From Clostridiaceae bacterium UBA6085 (GTDB lineage Bacteria; Bacillota; Clostridia; Clostridiales; Clostridiaceae): a DNA stretch of 12,711 nucleotides. Where the stretch lies: the NCBI GenBank assembly GCA_002428605.1, contig DIXH01000011.1, positions 1 through 12,711 on the forward strand, in the 5' to 3' direction. Position 1 is the first letter of the stretch. Every line of letters begins with the position of its first letter. Below the pieces are notes generated by a model, which saw only the letters and a list, made by a program, of their open reading frames with translations, had not been told where the DNA came from and did not search any database. Made by a program: the position numbers and the translations under genes. Shown here piece by piece: positions 6,059 to 12,711 of this stretch.

Positions 6059-7123
6059 TCAATATGTCTTTGCCTCTTCTTCACCGTCAAGGACCCTTAA
6101 TGCAGCTTCCGCAAGCGCAAGAAGCTCATCCTCTCCCGGGTATACCACCACATCGGCGATGAAGCCAACACTCTGCCTTATCATCTCAACGATGCTCTTC
6201 GACCAGGCTATGCCACCTGTAAGGATTATTGCATCGACCCTTCCCTTGAGGACAGCTGCATTTGCTGCGATATCCTTCGACACCTGGTAAGCCATGGCAT
6301 CGAATATGAGCCTTGCCTGCCTGTCGCCTGACTGCGCCAGGTTATCCACAGCCCTTGCGTCATTGGTCCCAAGATAGGCCACAAGTCCGCCTCTTCCTGT
6401 TATCTTTTTCCTTATCTCCTGCTGTGAGTACATTCCTGAGAAGCACATGTCGACAAGCTGACCTGCCGGCAGTCCTCCGCTTCTTTCAGGGGAGAATGCA
6501 CCTTCACCGTCCAGGGCATTGTTGACATCTATGACCCTTCCCCTGTGGTGCGCACCTGTAGATATACCTCCGCCCATGTGGCAGACGATGAGGTCCAGGC
6601 TCTCGTATTCCCTGCCTGTCTCCTTCGCATATCTCTTTGCCACAGCCTTCTGGTTCAAGGCATGGAATATGCTCCTCCTCCTGATCTCAGGCATTCCTGA
6701 GATCCTCGCTACCTCCTGCAGCTCATCGACTACCACAGGGTCAGCAATGAAGGCTTCCTTTCCTGATTCTTTCGCAAGCTCATGCGCAAGGACACCACCA
6801 AGATTCGACGCATGCTGGCCATAAGCGCCTGACTTAAGGTCAGAAAGCATCTCCTCGCTTATCCTGTAGGTTCCGCTCTCGATTGGTTTGAGCAGTCCGC
6901 CCCTTCCCACGAAGGCATCGAAGGATCCGAGAGGTATACCCTTCTCATCGAGGTAATCGGTAATGGCCTTCACCCTGAAGCCGTACTGGGAGAATATGTC
7001 AGGATACTGCTCTATCTCCTTAGCGTCATGCCTGAGGGTGACAGAGCTCTCCTCGGTAAGGTCATTGAATATCCCGATCTTTGTTGATGTTGAACCCGGA
7101 TTGATTATAAGAAGCTTCTTCAA
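6059..7123 (-). CDS. buk: Butyrate kinase (or branched-chain fatty acid kinase), canonical copy
   Basis: This 354-residue member of the acetate/butyrate kinase family (ASKHA fold) makes ATP and a short-chain acid from acyl-phosphate and ADP. The N-terminal phosphate motif is INPGSTSTK. The second, CHMGGGISTGAH, is at 181-192, and it is followed by VIDVNNALDGEGAFSPERSG at 197-216 and a C-terminal ILTGGIAWS. These are the usual Buk signatures. The start is TTG at 7123, sharing 4 nt with the ptb stop (TTGA), with AGGAGGG about 6 nt upstream. It is the last gene of the operon. Whether butyryl, isobutyryl or isovaleryl phosphate is preferred cannot be seen. The nearby 2-oxoacid oxidoreductase makes the branched forms likely. 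Confidence 0.92.
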   Translation of the reverse strand: MKKLLIINPGSTSTKIGIFNDLTEESSVTLRHDAKEIEQYPDIFSQYGFRVKAITDYLDEKGIPLGSFDAFVGRGGLLKPIESGTYRISEEMLSDLKSGAYGQHASNLGGVLAHELAKESGKEAFIADPVVVDELQEVARISGMPEIRRRSIFHALNQKAVAKRYAKETGREYESLDLIVCHMGGGISTGAHHRGRVIDVNNALDGEGAFSPERSGGLPAGQLVDMCFSGMYSQQEIRKKITGRGGLVAYLGTNDARAVDNLAQSGDRQARLIFDAMAYQVSKDIAANAAVLKGRVDAIILTGGIAWSKSIVEMIRQSVGFIADVVVYPGEDELLALAEAALRVLDGEEEAKTY

Positions 7124-8034
7124 AATACGCCCTCCTGTGCCATTGCCTGCATCGCAGCAAGCGCCATTGAGTTAACCTTTGATTCGAAGGAATCCGCCCT
7201 TGAGGTGAGTATGACCGGAGCCTTTGCTCCAAGGAGTATTGCTCCCAGATAGCACTCGGCAGTGTATGTGAACGCCTTATAAAGTACGTTTCCAGCCTCT
7301 ATGTTAGGCATTAGGAGTATGTCCGCGCGTCCCGCTACCTCACCCTTTATGCCCTTATGCTCTGCAGCTTCGATGCTTATGGCATTGTCAAGGGCAAGAG
7401 GTCCGTCAACTATGCACCCCTTTATCTGCCCTCTCTCGTTCATCTTAGAAAGCATGGATGCATCGAGAGTCGCAGGCATCGCCTCATTGACTACCTCAAC
7501 AGCGCAGATCGGTGCTACCTTAGGAACCTCCACTCCCAGGCTGTGCATGAAGTCCACGGCATTCTCAAGTATGGCCTTCTTCTCCTTCAGGGTGGGTGCT
7601 ATGGTAAATGCCGCATCGGTGACTACAAGCAGCCTGTCATAGCCCTTTATCTCGAACACTCCCACATGGCTTATGAGGTCGCCCTTTCTTAAGCCGTTCT
7701 CCTTGTCAAGGACAGCCCTGAGAAGGCTTGCCGTATCAACCAGGCCCTTCATAAGCATATGCGCCTCGCCGTTTCTGACAAGGGACGCTGCAACTAACGC
7801 AGCCTTCTTCGGGTCCTTCTCTTCTATTAAACGGAAGCCTGAAACATCAAGGCCCTCAGCCTCTGCAATCTCACGTATCTTTTCCCCGTCTCCCACAAGT
7901 ATGGAATCGCAGATTCCAATCTCCTTTGCCTTTACCACCGCAGACAGTACTGCATCATCCCCTGCAGCCGCAACAGCTGCGGTCTTCATGCTTCCTGCCC
8001 TTATTTTCTCATATATCTCTTCAAAGCTTTTCAC
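7120..8034 (-). CDS. ptb: Phosphate butyryltransferase (phosphotransbutyrylase)
   Basis: This 304-residue enzyme of the phosphate acetyl/butyryl transferase family (COG0280) converts short-chain acyl-CoA plus phosphate to acyl-phosphate plus CoA. The conserved C-terminal part has PNIEAGNVLYKAFTY and ends in the typical VILTSRADSFESKVNSMALA. Length matches the Ptb group and is shorter than two-domain Pta enzymes. The GTG start at 8034 shares 4 nt with the stop of the upstream kinase, and GGAGGAG lies 8 nt before it. It sits between two kinase genes and supplies substrate to both. Confidence 0.92.
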   Translation of the reverse strand: MKSFEEIYEKIRAGSMKTAAVAAAGDDAVLSAVVKAKEIGICDSILVGDGEKIREIAEAEGLDVSGFRLIEEKDPKKAALVAASLVRNGEAHMLMKGLVDTASLLRAVLDKENGLRKGDLISHVGVFEIKGYDRLLVVTDAAFTIAPTLKEKKAILENAVDFMHSLGVEVPKVAPICAVEVVNEAMPATLDASMLSKMNERGQIKGCIVDGPLALDNAISIEAAEHKGIKGEVAGRADILLMPNIEAGNVLYKAFTYTAECYLGAILLGAKAPVILTSRADSFESKVNSMALAAMQAMAQEGVF

Positions 8035-9113
8035 CTGATCATCTCCTCCTCATAGCTAAGCGGTGTCTCCTCGCCGTCAAGCACCCTCTTGGCACCCTCA
8101 AAAAGCGCCCTCATCTCATCTTCTCCCGGGACCACCTCAACAGGCCCAAGGAATCCCACATAGGATGATATGAGGGAAGTCATGTATGCGCTGTAGGCAA
8201 GTCCTCCTGTAAGGATAATGGCTTTCACCCTGCCCTTGAGTGCAGCAGCTGCCGCACCTATCTCCTTGGCCACATGGTATCCCATGGCATCATAGATGAG
8301 CTTCGCATGCTCGTCGCCCTCATCTATCATCTTCTCGACCTTCCTTGCATCGTTGGTGCCAAGGTGAGCCAGTAGGCCTGACTTCCTCTGGAGAAGCCTC
8401 AGAAGCTCCTTCTCCTCGTACTTGCCGCTGTATGCAAGCCTTACCAGTCCAGATAAAGGAAGGGTTCCGCTCCTCTCAGGCATGAGAGGTCCTCCCTCGT
8501 TGGCATTGTTGACATCAGTGAGTCTCCCGCCTTCAACCGGTCCTATGGAGAATCCGCTGCCAAGGTGGGCAACCACGAAGTTGTCGCCTGAAAAGTCATA
8601 GCCCTTCTCCCTGCAGACCTTTCTCACGACTGCCTTGATGTTCAGGTAGTGGGCTAGGGATCCTCTTTCGATTCCGGGAAATCCAGTGACCCTTGCAAGC
8701 TCGTTCATCTCGTCGCATGACACAGGGTCGACAATATAGGCATTAATCCCTGCAGAGTCAGCCATCTCTTTCGCGATTATTCCGCCAAGGTTAGATGCAT
8801 GCTCTGTGATCTTCGCATCCTTAAGGTCTCCAAAAAGGGCATCATCCACCAGGTAGGTTCCGCACCTTATAGGCCTGACTATGCCTCCCCTTCCGACAAT
8901 GGCAATAAAGTCATCCTTAGTAAGTCCTTTTCCTCTGATCCATGTGGATATGGCTTCCCTTCTCACCGGAAGCTGCTCGCTGATATGCCCGAAGCCTGAA
9001 AGCATTGCCGGGTCATGCTCTATGATGTCCGAATAAAGCGCTACGGACTCGCTGCTGAAAATGGCCACTTTCGTGGAAGTGGATCCGGGATTGATGACCA
9101 ATACGTATTTCAA
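8031..9113 (-). CDS. Butyrate kinase paralogue, divergent copy
   Basis: This 360-residue second butyrate-kinase-family protein is the first gene of the operon. The N-terminal VINPGSTSTK and the C-terminal ILTGGLAYS are intact. The middle differs from its neighbour: AHLGSGFSIG (182-191) replaces the MGGG form, and the next block reads LTDVNNANEGGPLMPERSG (198-216) instead of the LDGEGAFSPERSG form. The catalytic-type residues in PERSG and the GRGG loop remain, so it is likely active, perhaps on a different acyl chain. Start is TTG at 9113, 9 nt after AGGGAG; no ATG is available nearby. Confidence 0.87.
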   Translation of the reverse strand: MKYVLVINPGSTSTKVAIFSSESVALYSDIIEHDPAMLSGFGHISEQLPVRREAISTWIRGKGLTKDDFIAIVGRGGIVRPIRCGTYLVDDALFGDLKDAKITEHASNLGGIIAKEMADSAGINAYIVDPVSCDEMNELARVTGFPGIERGSLAHYLNIKAVVRKVCREKGYDFSGDNFVVAHLGSGFSIGPVEGGRLTDVNNANEGGPLMPERSGTLPLSGLVRLAYSGKYEEKELLRLLQRKSGLLAHLGTNDARKVEKMIDEGDEHAKLIYDAMGYHVAKEIGAAAAALKGRVKAIILTGGLAYSAYMTSLISSYVGFLGPVEVVPGEDEMRALFEGAKRVLDGEETPLSYEEEMIR

Positions 9114-9187
9114 TCAATATCACTCCCTGTTTGTTCTTACATTCTCATTCTACTAAAATCCTTTACAATATGGAACAGGAAATGCCC

Positions 9188-9215
9188 ACTATATTTTCAG
9201 AATAAATTTTGACTA
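9188..9215 (-). promoter_or_regulatory. Candidate promoter of the buk-ptb-buk operon
   Basis: On the minus strand TAGTCA (9210-9215) and TATAGT (9188-9193) are separated by 16 bp. The boxes match consensus at 4/6 and 5/6. A start near 9181 gives a leader of about 67 nt before the TTG at 9113. One copy of a repeated 16-bp motif fills the spacer. Confidence 0.4.
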
Positions 9216-9238
9216 TCTGTTAATATTTCCAGAATAAA
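9191..9238. repeat. Pair of 16-bp direct repeats over the buk promoter (operator candidate)
   Basis: ATATTTTCAGAATAAA at 9191-9206 recurs as ATATTTCCAGAATAAA at 9223-9238, differing at one base and spaced 32 bp, about three helical turns. The first copy lies between the -10 and -35 boxes and the second just upstream. The core TTTTCAGAA resembles half of the CodY box AATTTTCWGAAAATT; the better copy matches 11 of 15 positions. Confidence 0.45.
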
Positions 9239-9269
9239 AAATGGAATCGGCAATGCATCGCACTGCCGA
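9236..9269 (-). terminator. Intrinsic terminator after the FAD-dependent oxidoreductase gene
   Basis: On the minus strand a 10-bp stem (TCGGCAGTGC with GCATTGCCGA, one G-T pair, at 9260-9269 and 9247-9256) has a 3-nt loop. It is followed by TTCCATTTTTT, 5 nt after the stop codon. It isolates the c-di-AMP block from the buk operon. Confidence 0.85.
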
Positions 9270-9274
9270 CCCCC

Positions 9275-10864
9275 TTATCTCCTTGGTCTGTACCTGGCCA
9301 TTATGCTTTCAGCGGCCTTTATGCCGTCAACAGCAGCCGAAACTATGCCGCCTGCATATCCCGCCCCTTCACCTGCAAGGTATAGCCCGCTGCAGGATAT
9401 GCTCTGAAGCTCATAGCTTCTCACTATCCTTACAGGCGCTGAGGTCCTTGTTTCAACACCAGTGAGAACCGCACCGTTCTCGGTGAATCCCTTTATCTTT
9501 ACGTTGAAGTCGGTGAGAGCCTCCCTTAAACCTCTTGTAACTGCATCTGGGAGTATGCCGCCTATGTCAGCGAAACCTACTGCTGGCACGTATGTTGGAG
9601 TTACCGCACCAAGCGATGTGGAAACCCTCCCTTCGATGAAGTCAGAAACCAGCTGAACAGGTGCGGTGTAGTTTCCGCCACCCGCCTTGAAGGCTTTCTC
9701 CTCTATCATCCTCTGGAACCTTATTCCGTCAAGAGGATGACTTCCATAGTCGTCAGGAGTGACTGAAACCACAATTGCGGAATTGGCGTTCCTGCCGTCC
9801 CTTGCATGGTAGCTCATCCCATTGACAACAAGCCTGCCGTCTTCACTGGCGGCGGGTACCACGAAGCCTCCGGGGCACATGCAGAAGCTGTAGGCGCCCC
9901 TTCCGTCTGAAAGCTTCCTTGTAAGCTTGTATTCCGATGCCCTGAGCCTTTCATGCCCTGCCCATTTCCCGTACTGGTTGCTGTCTATAAGCTCCTGAAG
10001 GTTCTCAACCCTGGCTCCCACCGCCATGGATTTGGCCTCCATATCAATTCCTTTATTGAACAGCATCTCATAGGTGTCCCTGGCGCTGTGACCTATGGCA
10101 AGTACAAGAGCCTGAGCAGGCACGTCCTTGCCTGAAACTTTTGCTGACCTGACCCTTCCGCAATCTGTTCCGATATCCTCAAGCTTCTGTCTGAAGGCTA
10201 TCTCCCCGCCGAGTGATTCGATCTTTTTCCTCATGTTCCTTACCACGTTCTTCAGTATGTCAGTTCCCACATGTGGCTTTGACAGGTATGCGATCTCAGC
10301 TGGTGCACCTGCCTCGATGAGCTCTGACAATACCTCCTTCACCCTCTGGTCCTTGATCCTTGTGGTAAGCTTTCCGTCAGAGAATGCTCCTGCTCCGCCT
10401 TCACCGAACTGGATGTTGGATTCAGTGTCAAGCGGTCCCCCTGCCATGAATGCATCCACAGCCGCAGTCCTCTTATCCACATCATCTCCGCGTTCCATAA
10501 CCATTGGCTCATATCCGTGCTTTGCAAGGGTCAGGGCGCAGAATATCCCGGCAGGTCCGAAGCCAACAATGACCGGTCTTTCATCGAGGACCTCCGTCCC
10601 GTAGACTGCAGTAACCCTTGTTTCCTCCACATAAAGTGAAGCGTCCCTGTTCCTCGCCCTTTGCAGCACTCTCTCATCATCATTTGTCTCAACCATGACG
10701 CTGTAGGAAAGCCTGACCTCGCTTCCCCTTGCATCTATGGATTCCTTGAGTATCCGAAATGACAAGATGTCCTGAGGCGACAGCCTCAGGGCCTTTGCCG
10801 CCTTTGACCTTAATGCCTCCCATGGCTCATCCAGGGAAAGGCCGATTGAATTTATCCTTATCAT
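9275..10864 (-). CDS. FAD-dependent oxidoreductase, COG2509-type, function unknown
   Basis: This 529-residue flavoprotein has an N-terminal region of about 90 residues without a clear motif. A dinucleotide-binding VIVGFGPAG (98-106), a Gly-rich GEGGAGAFSDGKL (154-166) and a C-terminal FAD-contacting GLYLAGEGAGYAGGIVSAA follow. This is the layout of the uncharacterised COG2509 'FAD-dependent dehydrogenase' group. No substrate is known. It follows cdaR by 37 nt, as it does in other Clostridia as I recall, but a terminator-like hairpin stands between them. The ATG at 10864 has GGAGG 4 nt upstream, slightly close. No signal peptide or membrane segment is seen, so it is cytoplasmic. Confidence 0.87.
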   Translation of the reverse strand: MIRINSIGLSLDEPWEALRSKAAKALRLSPQDILSFRILKESIDARGSEVRLSYSVMVETNDDERVLQRARNRDASLYVEETRVTAVYGTEVLDERPVIVGFGPAGIFCALTLAKHGYEPMVMERGDDVDKRTAAVDAFMAGGPLDTESNIQFGEGGAGAFSDGKLTTRIKDQRVKEVLSELIEAGAPAEIAYLSKPHVGTDILKNVVRNMRKKIESLGGEIAFRQKLEDIGTDCGRVRSAKVSGKDVPAQALVLAIGHSARDTYEMLFNKGIDMEAKSMAVGARVENLQELIDSNQYGKWAGHERLRASEYKLTRKLSDGRGAYSFCMCPGGFVVPAASEDGRLVVNGMSYHARDGRNANSAIVVSVTPDDYGSHPLDGIRFQRMIEEKAFKAGGGNYTAPVQLVSDFIEGRVSTSLGAVTPTYVPAVGFADIGGILPDAVTRGLREALTDFNVKIKGFTENGAVLTGVETRTSAPVRIVRSYELQSISCSGLYLAGEGAGYAGGIVSAAVDGIKAAESIMARYRPRR

Positions 10865-10877
10865 ATTTCCTCCACAG

Positions 10878-10896
10878 AAAAAGCCCTTACGGGCTT
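10878..10896 (-). terminator. Terminator-like hairpin between cdaR and the FAD gene (possible attenuator)
   Basis: On the minus strand AAGCCC and GGGCTT pair around a GTAA tetraloop (10881-10896) and are followed by a T-rich run (five T on the minus strand at 10878-10882). It starts a few bases after the cdaR stop and ends close before the ribosome binding site of the FAD gene. The stem is only six base pairs, so read-through is likely and it may act as a partial terminator. Confidence 0.6.
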
Positions 10897-10901
10897 CTTC
10901 A

Positions 10902-12116
10902 TCAGTTTGCTGTTATGCTTATCGTTACACTCACATTTTCAGGCTCCAGCTTCTCAAGTACGATCCCCTGTGGAAGCCTTACCTTTGGGACAAGCTCGTG
11001 TCCGCCAGCTTCAAGACCAGAAAGGTCAAGCTCTGCGAACAGACTGCCTTCAGCGATCGCATCAAGGGCACTCTGAGGTCCGCGCAGCGATATGTCAACG
11101 CTTGCCGGAGTTACAGAAGCTTCCAGGCCTTCACCAAGGTTCAGTGTCTTTACCTCTACCTTGAGGTCCTTTGTTCCCTGTACCTCAACAACAGCTGCCA
11201 CCTCTACGCTTGACTCCCCGTCAACCACATGGATTCCATCAGGTACTGAGATTGGTACCAGGAAGCTTCCTGTGGCTGTTATTCCCCTCAGGTTTATCTT
11301 GTCAGTATCTATCCTTGCTACTGTACCAAGCAGGTCATCAGGACCTGCTATGACAATTGACTGCTTGACCGGAGTTAGGGATATGAGGCTCAGCCCCTCA
11401 CTCATAGTCCCTGTAGTTACAGGATTAAGGGCTACGCTCTTTGTCCTGTAGACTTTAGCTGTAAACTGCGCAGCCTCTGGTGTCGCCTCCACATACTGGA
11501 CAACGCTTCCGCCTTCATCCACCGGAACCAGGTCAACAGGCAGATTAAGGTCTTCTGTAAGGCCTTCGCTCGATCCCCTGATCATCATCTTTGTTACCTT
11601 CTCGACATACTCCGAGGGGCCCTTGATCTTCACCGTCGACGGGGTAACCGATGACGGTGCGGCAAAGTAGCCTTCAGCTGCCTTGACAGTATATTCGCTG
11701 CTTACCTGGATTTCCTTCTCCACAAGGTCATCAAGCCGGACAGTGGCCTCAAGTCCCCTGCTCTTTGTGATGTCCACGTTCTGCGGGTAAAGGGTGATCT
11801 CTATGGGCAGCTCGTTAATGCCCTTCACCAGGTCATACTCGCTCATGTCCACCTCCACCCTGAAGTCAGTGGGAAGTGCCCTGTATACTGTAGATGCAGG
11901 TCCTGTGATCGACAGGTTGACTGTTATGGTCTGTCCTGGCACGAGCACAAGTGACTGGTCAGAGAGGCTCTCCGTATTGACCAGCCTTACCCCCACATTA
12001 TTTATCCTGACTGTCTTGGTAGGGTTTTCAACGTTCGTGAGGTATATCCAGAGGCCGAATGACATGATGAGGGATATTATCTTTATCAGGATGTCGTTTT
12101 CTTTATTTTTAGCCAT
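10902..12116 (-). CDS. cdaR: CdaR (YbbR-domain) regulator of the diadenylate cyclase
   Basis: This 404-residue protein is anchored by one N-terminal membrane segment (about residues 9-27, LIKIISLIMSFGLWIYL). The remainder is predicted outside the membrane and is built of about four YbbR-like repeats of 80-90 residues, rich in beta strands. The repeated V/I-x-V pattern with proline-rich turns is visible. In Bacillus and relatives CdaR binds CdaA and tunes c-di-AMP synthesis. The ATG at 12116 lies inside the end of cdaA (31-nt overlap) with GGAGG 8 nt upstream, so the two are translationally coupled. Confidence 0.92.
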   Translation of the reverse strand: MAKNKENDILIKIISLIMSFGLWIYLTNVENPTKTVRINNVGVRLVNTESLSDQSLVLVPGQTITVNLSITGPASTVYRALPTDFRVEVDMSEYDLVKGINELPIEITLYPQNVDITKSRGLEATVRLDDLVEKEIQVSSEYTVKAAEGYFAAPSSVTPSTVKIKGPSEYVEKVTKMMIRGSSEGLTEDLNLPVDLVPVDEGGSVVQYVEATPEAAQFTAKVYRTKSVALNPVTTGTMSEGLSLISLTPVKQSIVIAGPDDLLGTVARIDTDKINLRGITATGSFLVPISVPDGIHVVDGESSVEVAAVVEVQGTKDLKVEVKTLNLGEGLEASVTPASVDISLRGPQSALDAIAEGSLFAELDLSGLEAGGHELVPKVRLPQGIVLEKLEPENVSVTISITAN

Positions 12117-12711
12117 TCCCTGATCCTCCCTCTTATCGACTCGTCCTTACCTTCCTCCTTCTTCATTATCTTTGTTAATATGGCCTGAAGCCTTTCCCTG
12201 TCGTAGTTCCTTACAAGCTTTCCGTTGACTGCGAGACTTATGGTACCTGTTTCTTCCGAAACAACCAGCACAACCGCGTCAGAAACCTCGCTGAGGCCTA
12301 TTGCCGCCCTGTGCCTCGTACCCAGCTTCTTGCTGATCTCCTGGCTTCCCGTTAGCGGAAGCACGCATCCGGATGCCAGTATCCTGTTCATCCTTATGAT
12401 AGTGGCTCCGTCATGGAGAGGTGTGTTTGGTACGAATATGTTCTCCAGAAGGCTTGCAGAAACAACTGCATCGACAATGGTACCCGAGCCCAGAATCTCA
12501 CCGAGGCCTGTAGTCCTTTCGATGACTATGAGTGCTCCTGTCTTGGATTCAGAAAGGCTGTCCACTGCAGTTGTGATTTCCCTGATTACCTTCTCAATGG
12601 ATTCATCCTGCCTTGGAACTCCTCTTTCGGTGAATGCGGACCTTCCTATGTGCTCAAGTACCCGCCTTATCTCCGGCTGGAATATTATGATCATCGACAG
12701 TACGCCGATTG
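12086..12711 (-). CDS. cdaA: Diadenylate cyclase CdaA, N terminus outside the window
   Basis: This enzyme condenses two ATP to cyclic di-AMP, the messenger controlling potassium and osmolyte balance. The visible part is the DAC domain, entered through an in-frame IGVLSMIIIFQPEIRR that continues off the right edge, so the ATG at 12694 is not the true start. The three membrane helices expected upstream are not in view. Both catalytic motifs are present: DGA in PLHDGATII and RHR in LGTRHRAAIG, about 32 residues apart. The cdaR gene directly downstream identifies it as the membrane-bound CdaA type and not DisA. The C terminus is a basic tail rich in Lys. Confidence 0.93.
   Translation of the reverse strand, partial: IGVLSMIIIFQPEIRRVLEHIGRSAFTERGVPRQDESIEKVIREITTAVDSLSESKTGALIVIERTTGLGEILGSGTIVDAVVSASLLENIFVPNTPLHDGATIIRMNRILASGCVLPLTGSQEISKKLGTRHRAAIGLSEVSDAVVLVVSEETGTISLAVNGKLVRNYDRERLQAILTKIMKKEEGKDESIRGRIREWLKIKKTTS

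Noticed and set aside
9191..9238. Repeats as the start of a CRISPR array
   Set aside because: There are only two copies of 16 bp with a 16-bp gap, in a promoter, and no cas genes are in the window.
10128..10604. 158-codon plus-strand frame opposite the FAD gene
   Set aside because: It is low-complexity Ser/Pro-rich shadow coding with no ribosome binding site; the minus-strand flavoprotein is clear.

Overview
The window reads as chromosomal DNA of an anaerobic, amino-acid-fermenting member of the Clostridia (Firmicutes). The evidence is a ferredoxin-linked 2-oxoacid oxidoreductase operon, a butyrate kinase / phosphotransbutyrylase operon, strong GGAGG-type ribosome binding sites, frequent TTG/GTG starts and the cdaA-cdaR pair typical of Firmicutes. 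Genus cannot be fixed from the sequence alone.

Left end (1-2013) is a graveyard of mobile and broken DNA. It opens in the 3' end of a group II intron (domains V and VI). This is followed directly by an IS630-family transposase split over two frames at an A8 run, then by the 3' tail of a gene resembling DUF262/GmrSD-type proteins, then by a decayed second copy of the oxidoreductase gamma-subunit gene. The likely history is nested: the intron sits in the IS, and the IS in the DUF262-like gene.

Positions 2087-2464 hold a small plus-strand gene for a CxxC-(21)-CxxC membrane protein. It ends at a shared bidirectional terminator.

Everything from 2499 to the right end is on the minus strand, in three blocks listed in transcription order (right to left). 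(1) cdaA (cut by the window edge), cdaR and an FAD-dependent oxidoreductase: the c-di-AMP synthase, its membrane regulator and a conserved flavoprotein, with a terminator-like hairpin between cdaR and the flavoprotein. (2) buk-ptb-buk, a tightly overlapping kinase / phosphotransacylase / kinase operon with its own promoter carrying a pair of near-identical 16-bp repeats. (3) a P-loop ATPase followed by the delta, alpha, beta and gamma subunits of a 2-oxoacid:ferredoxin oxidoreductase.

Blocks 2 and 3 form one plausible pathway. The oxidoreductase converts a branched-chain 2-oxoacid to acyl-CoA with reduced ferredoxin, Ptb converts acyl-CoA to acyl-phosphate, and Buk converts acyl-phosphate to the acid plus ATP. 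The substrate is inferred from gene context, not read from the sequence.
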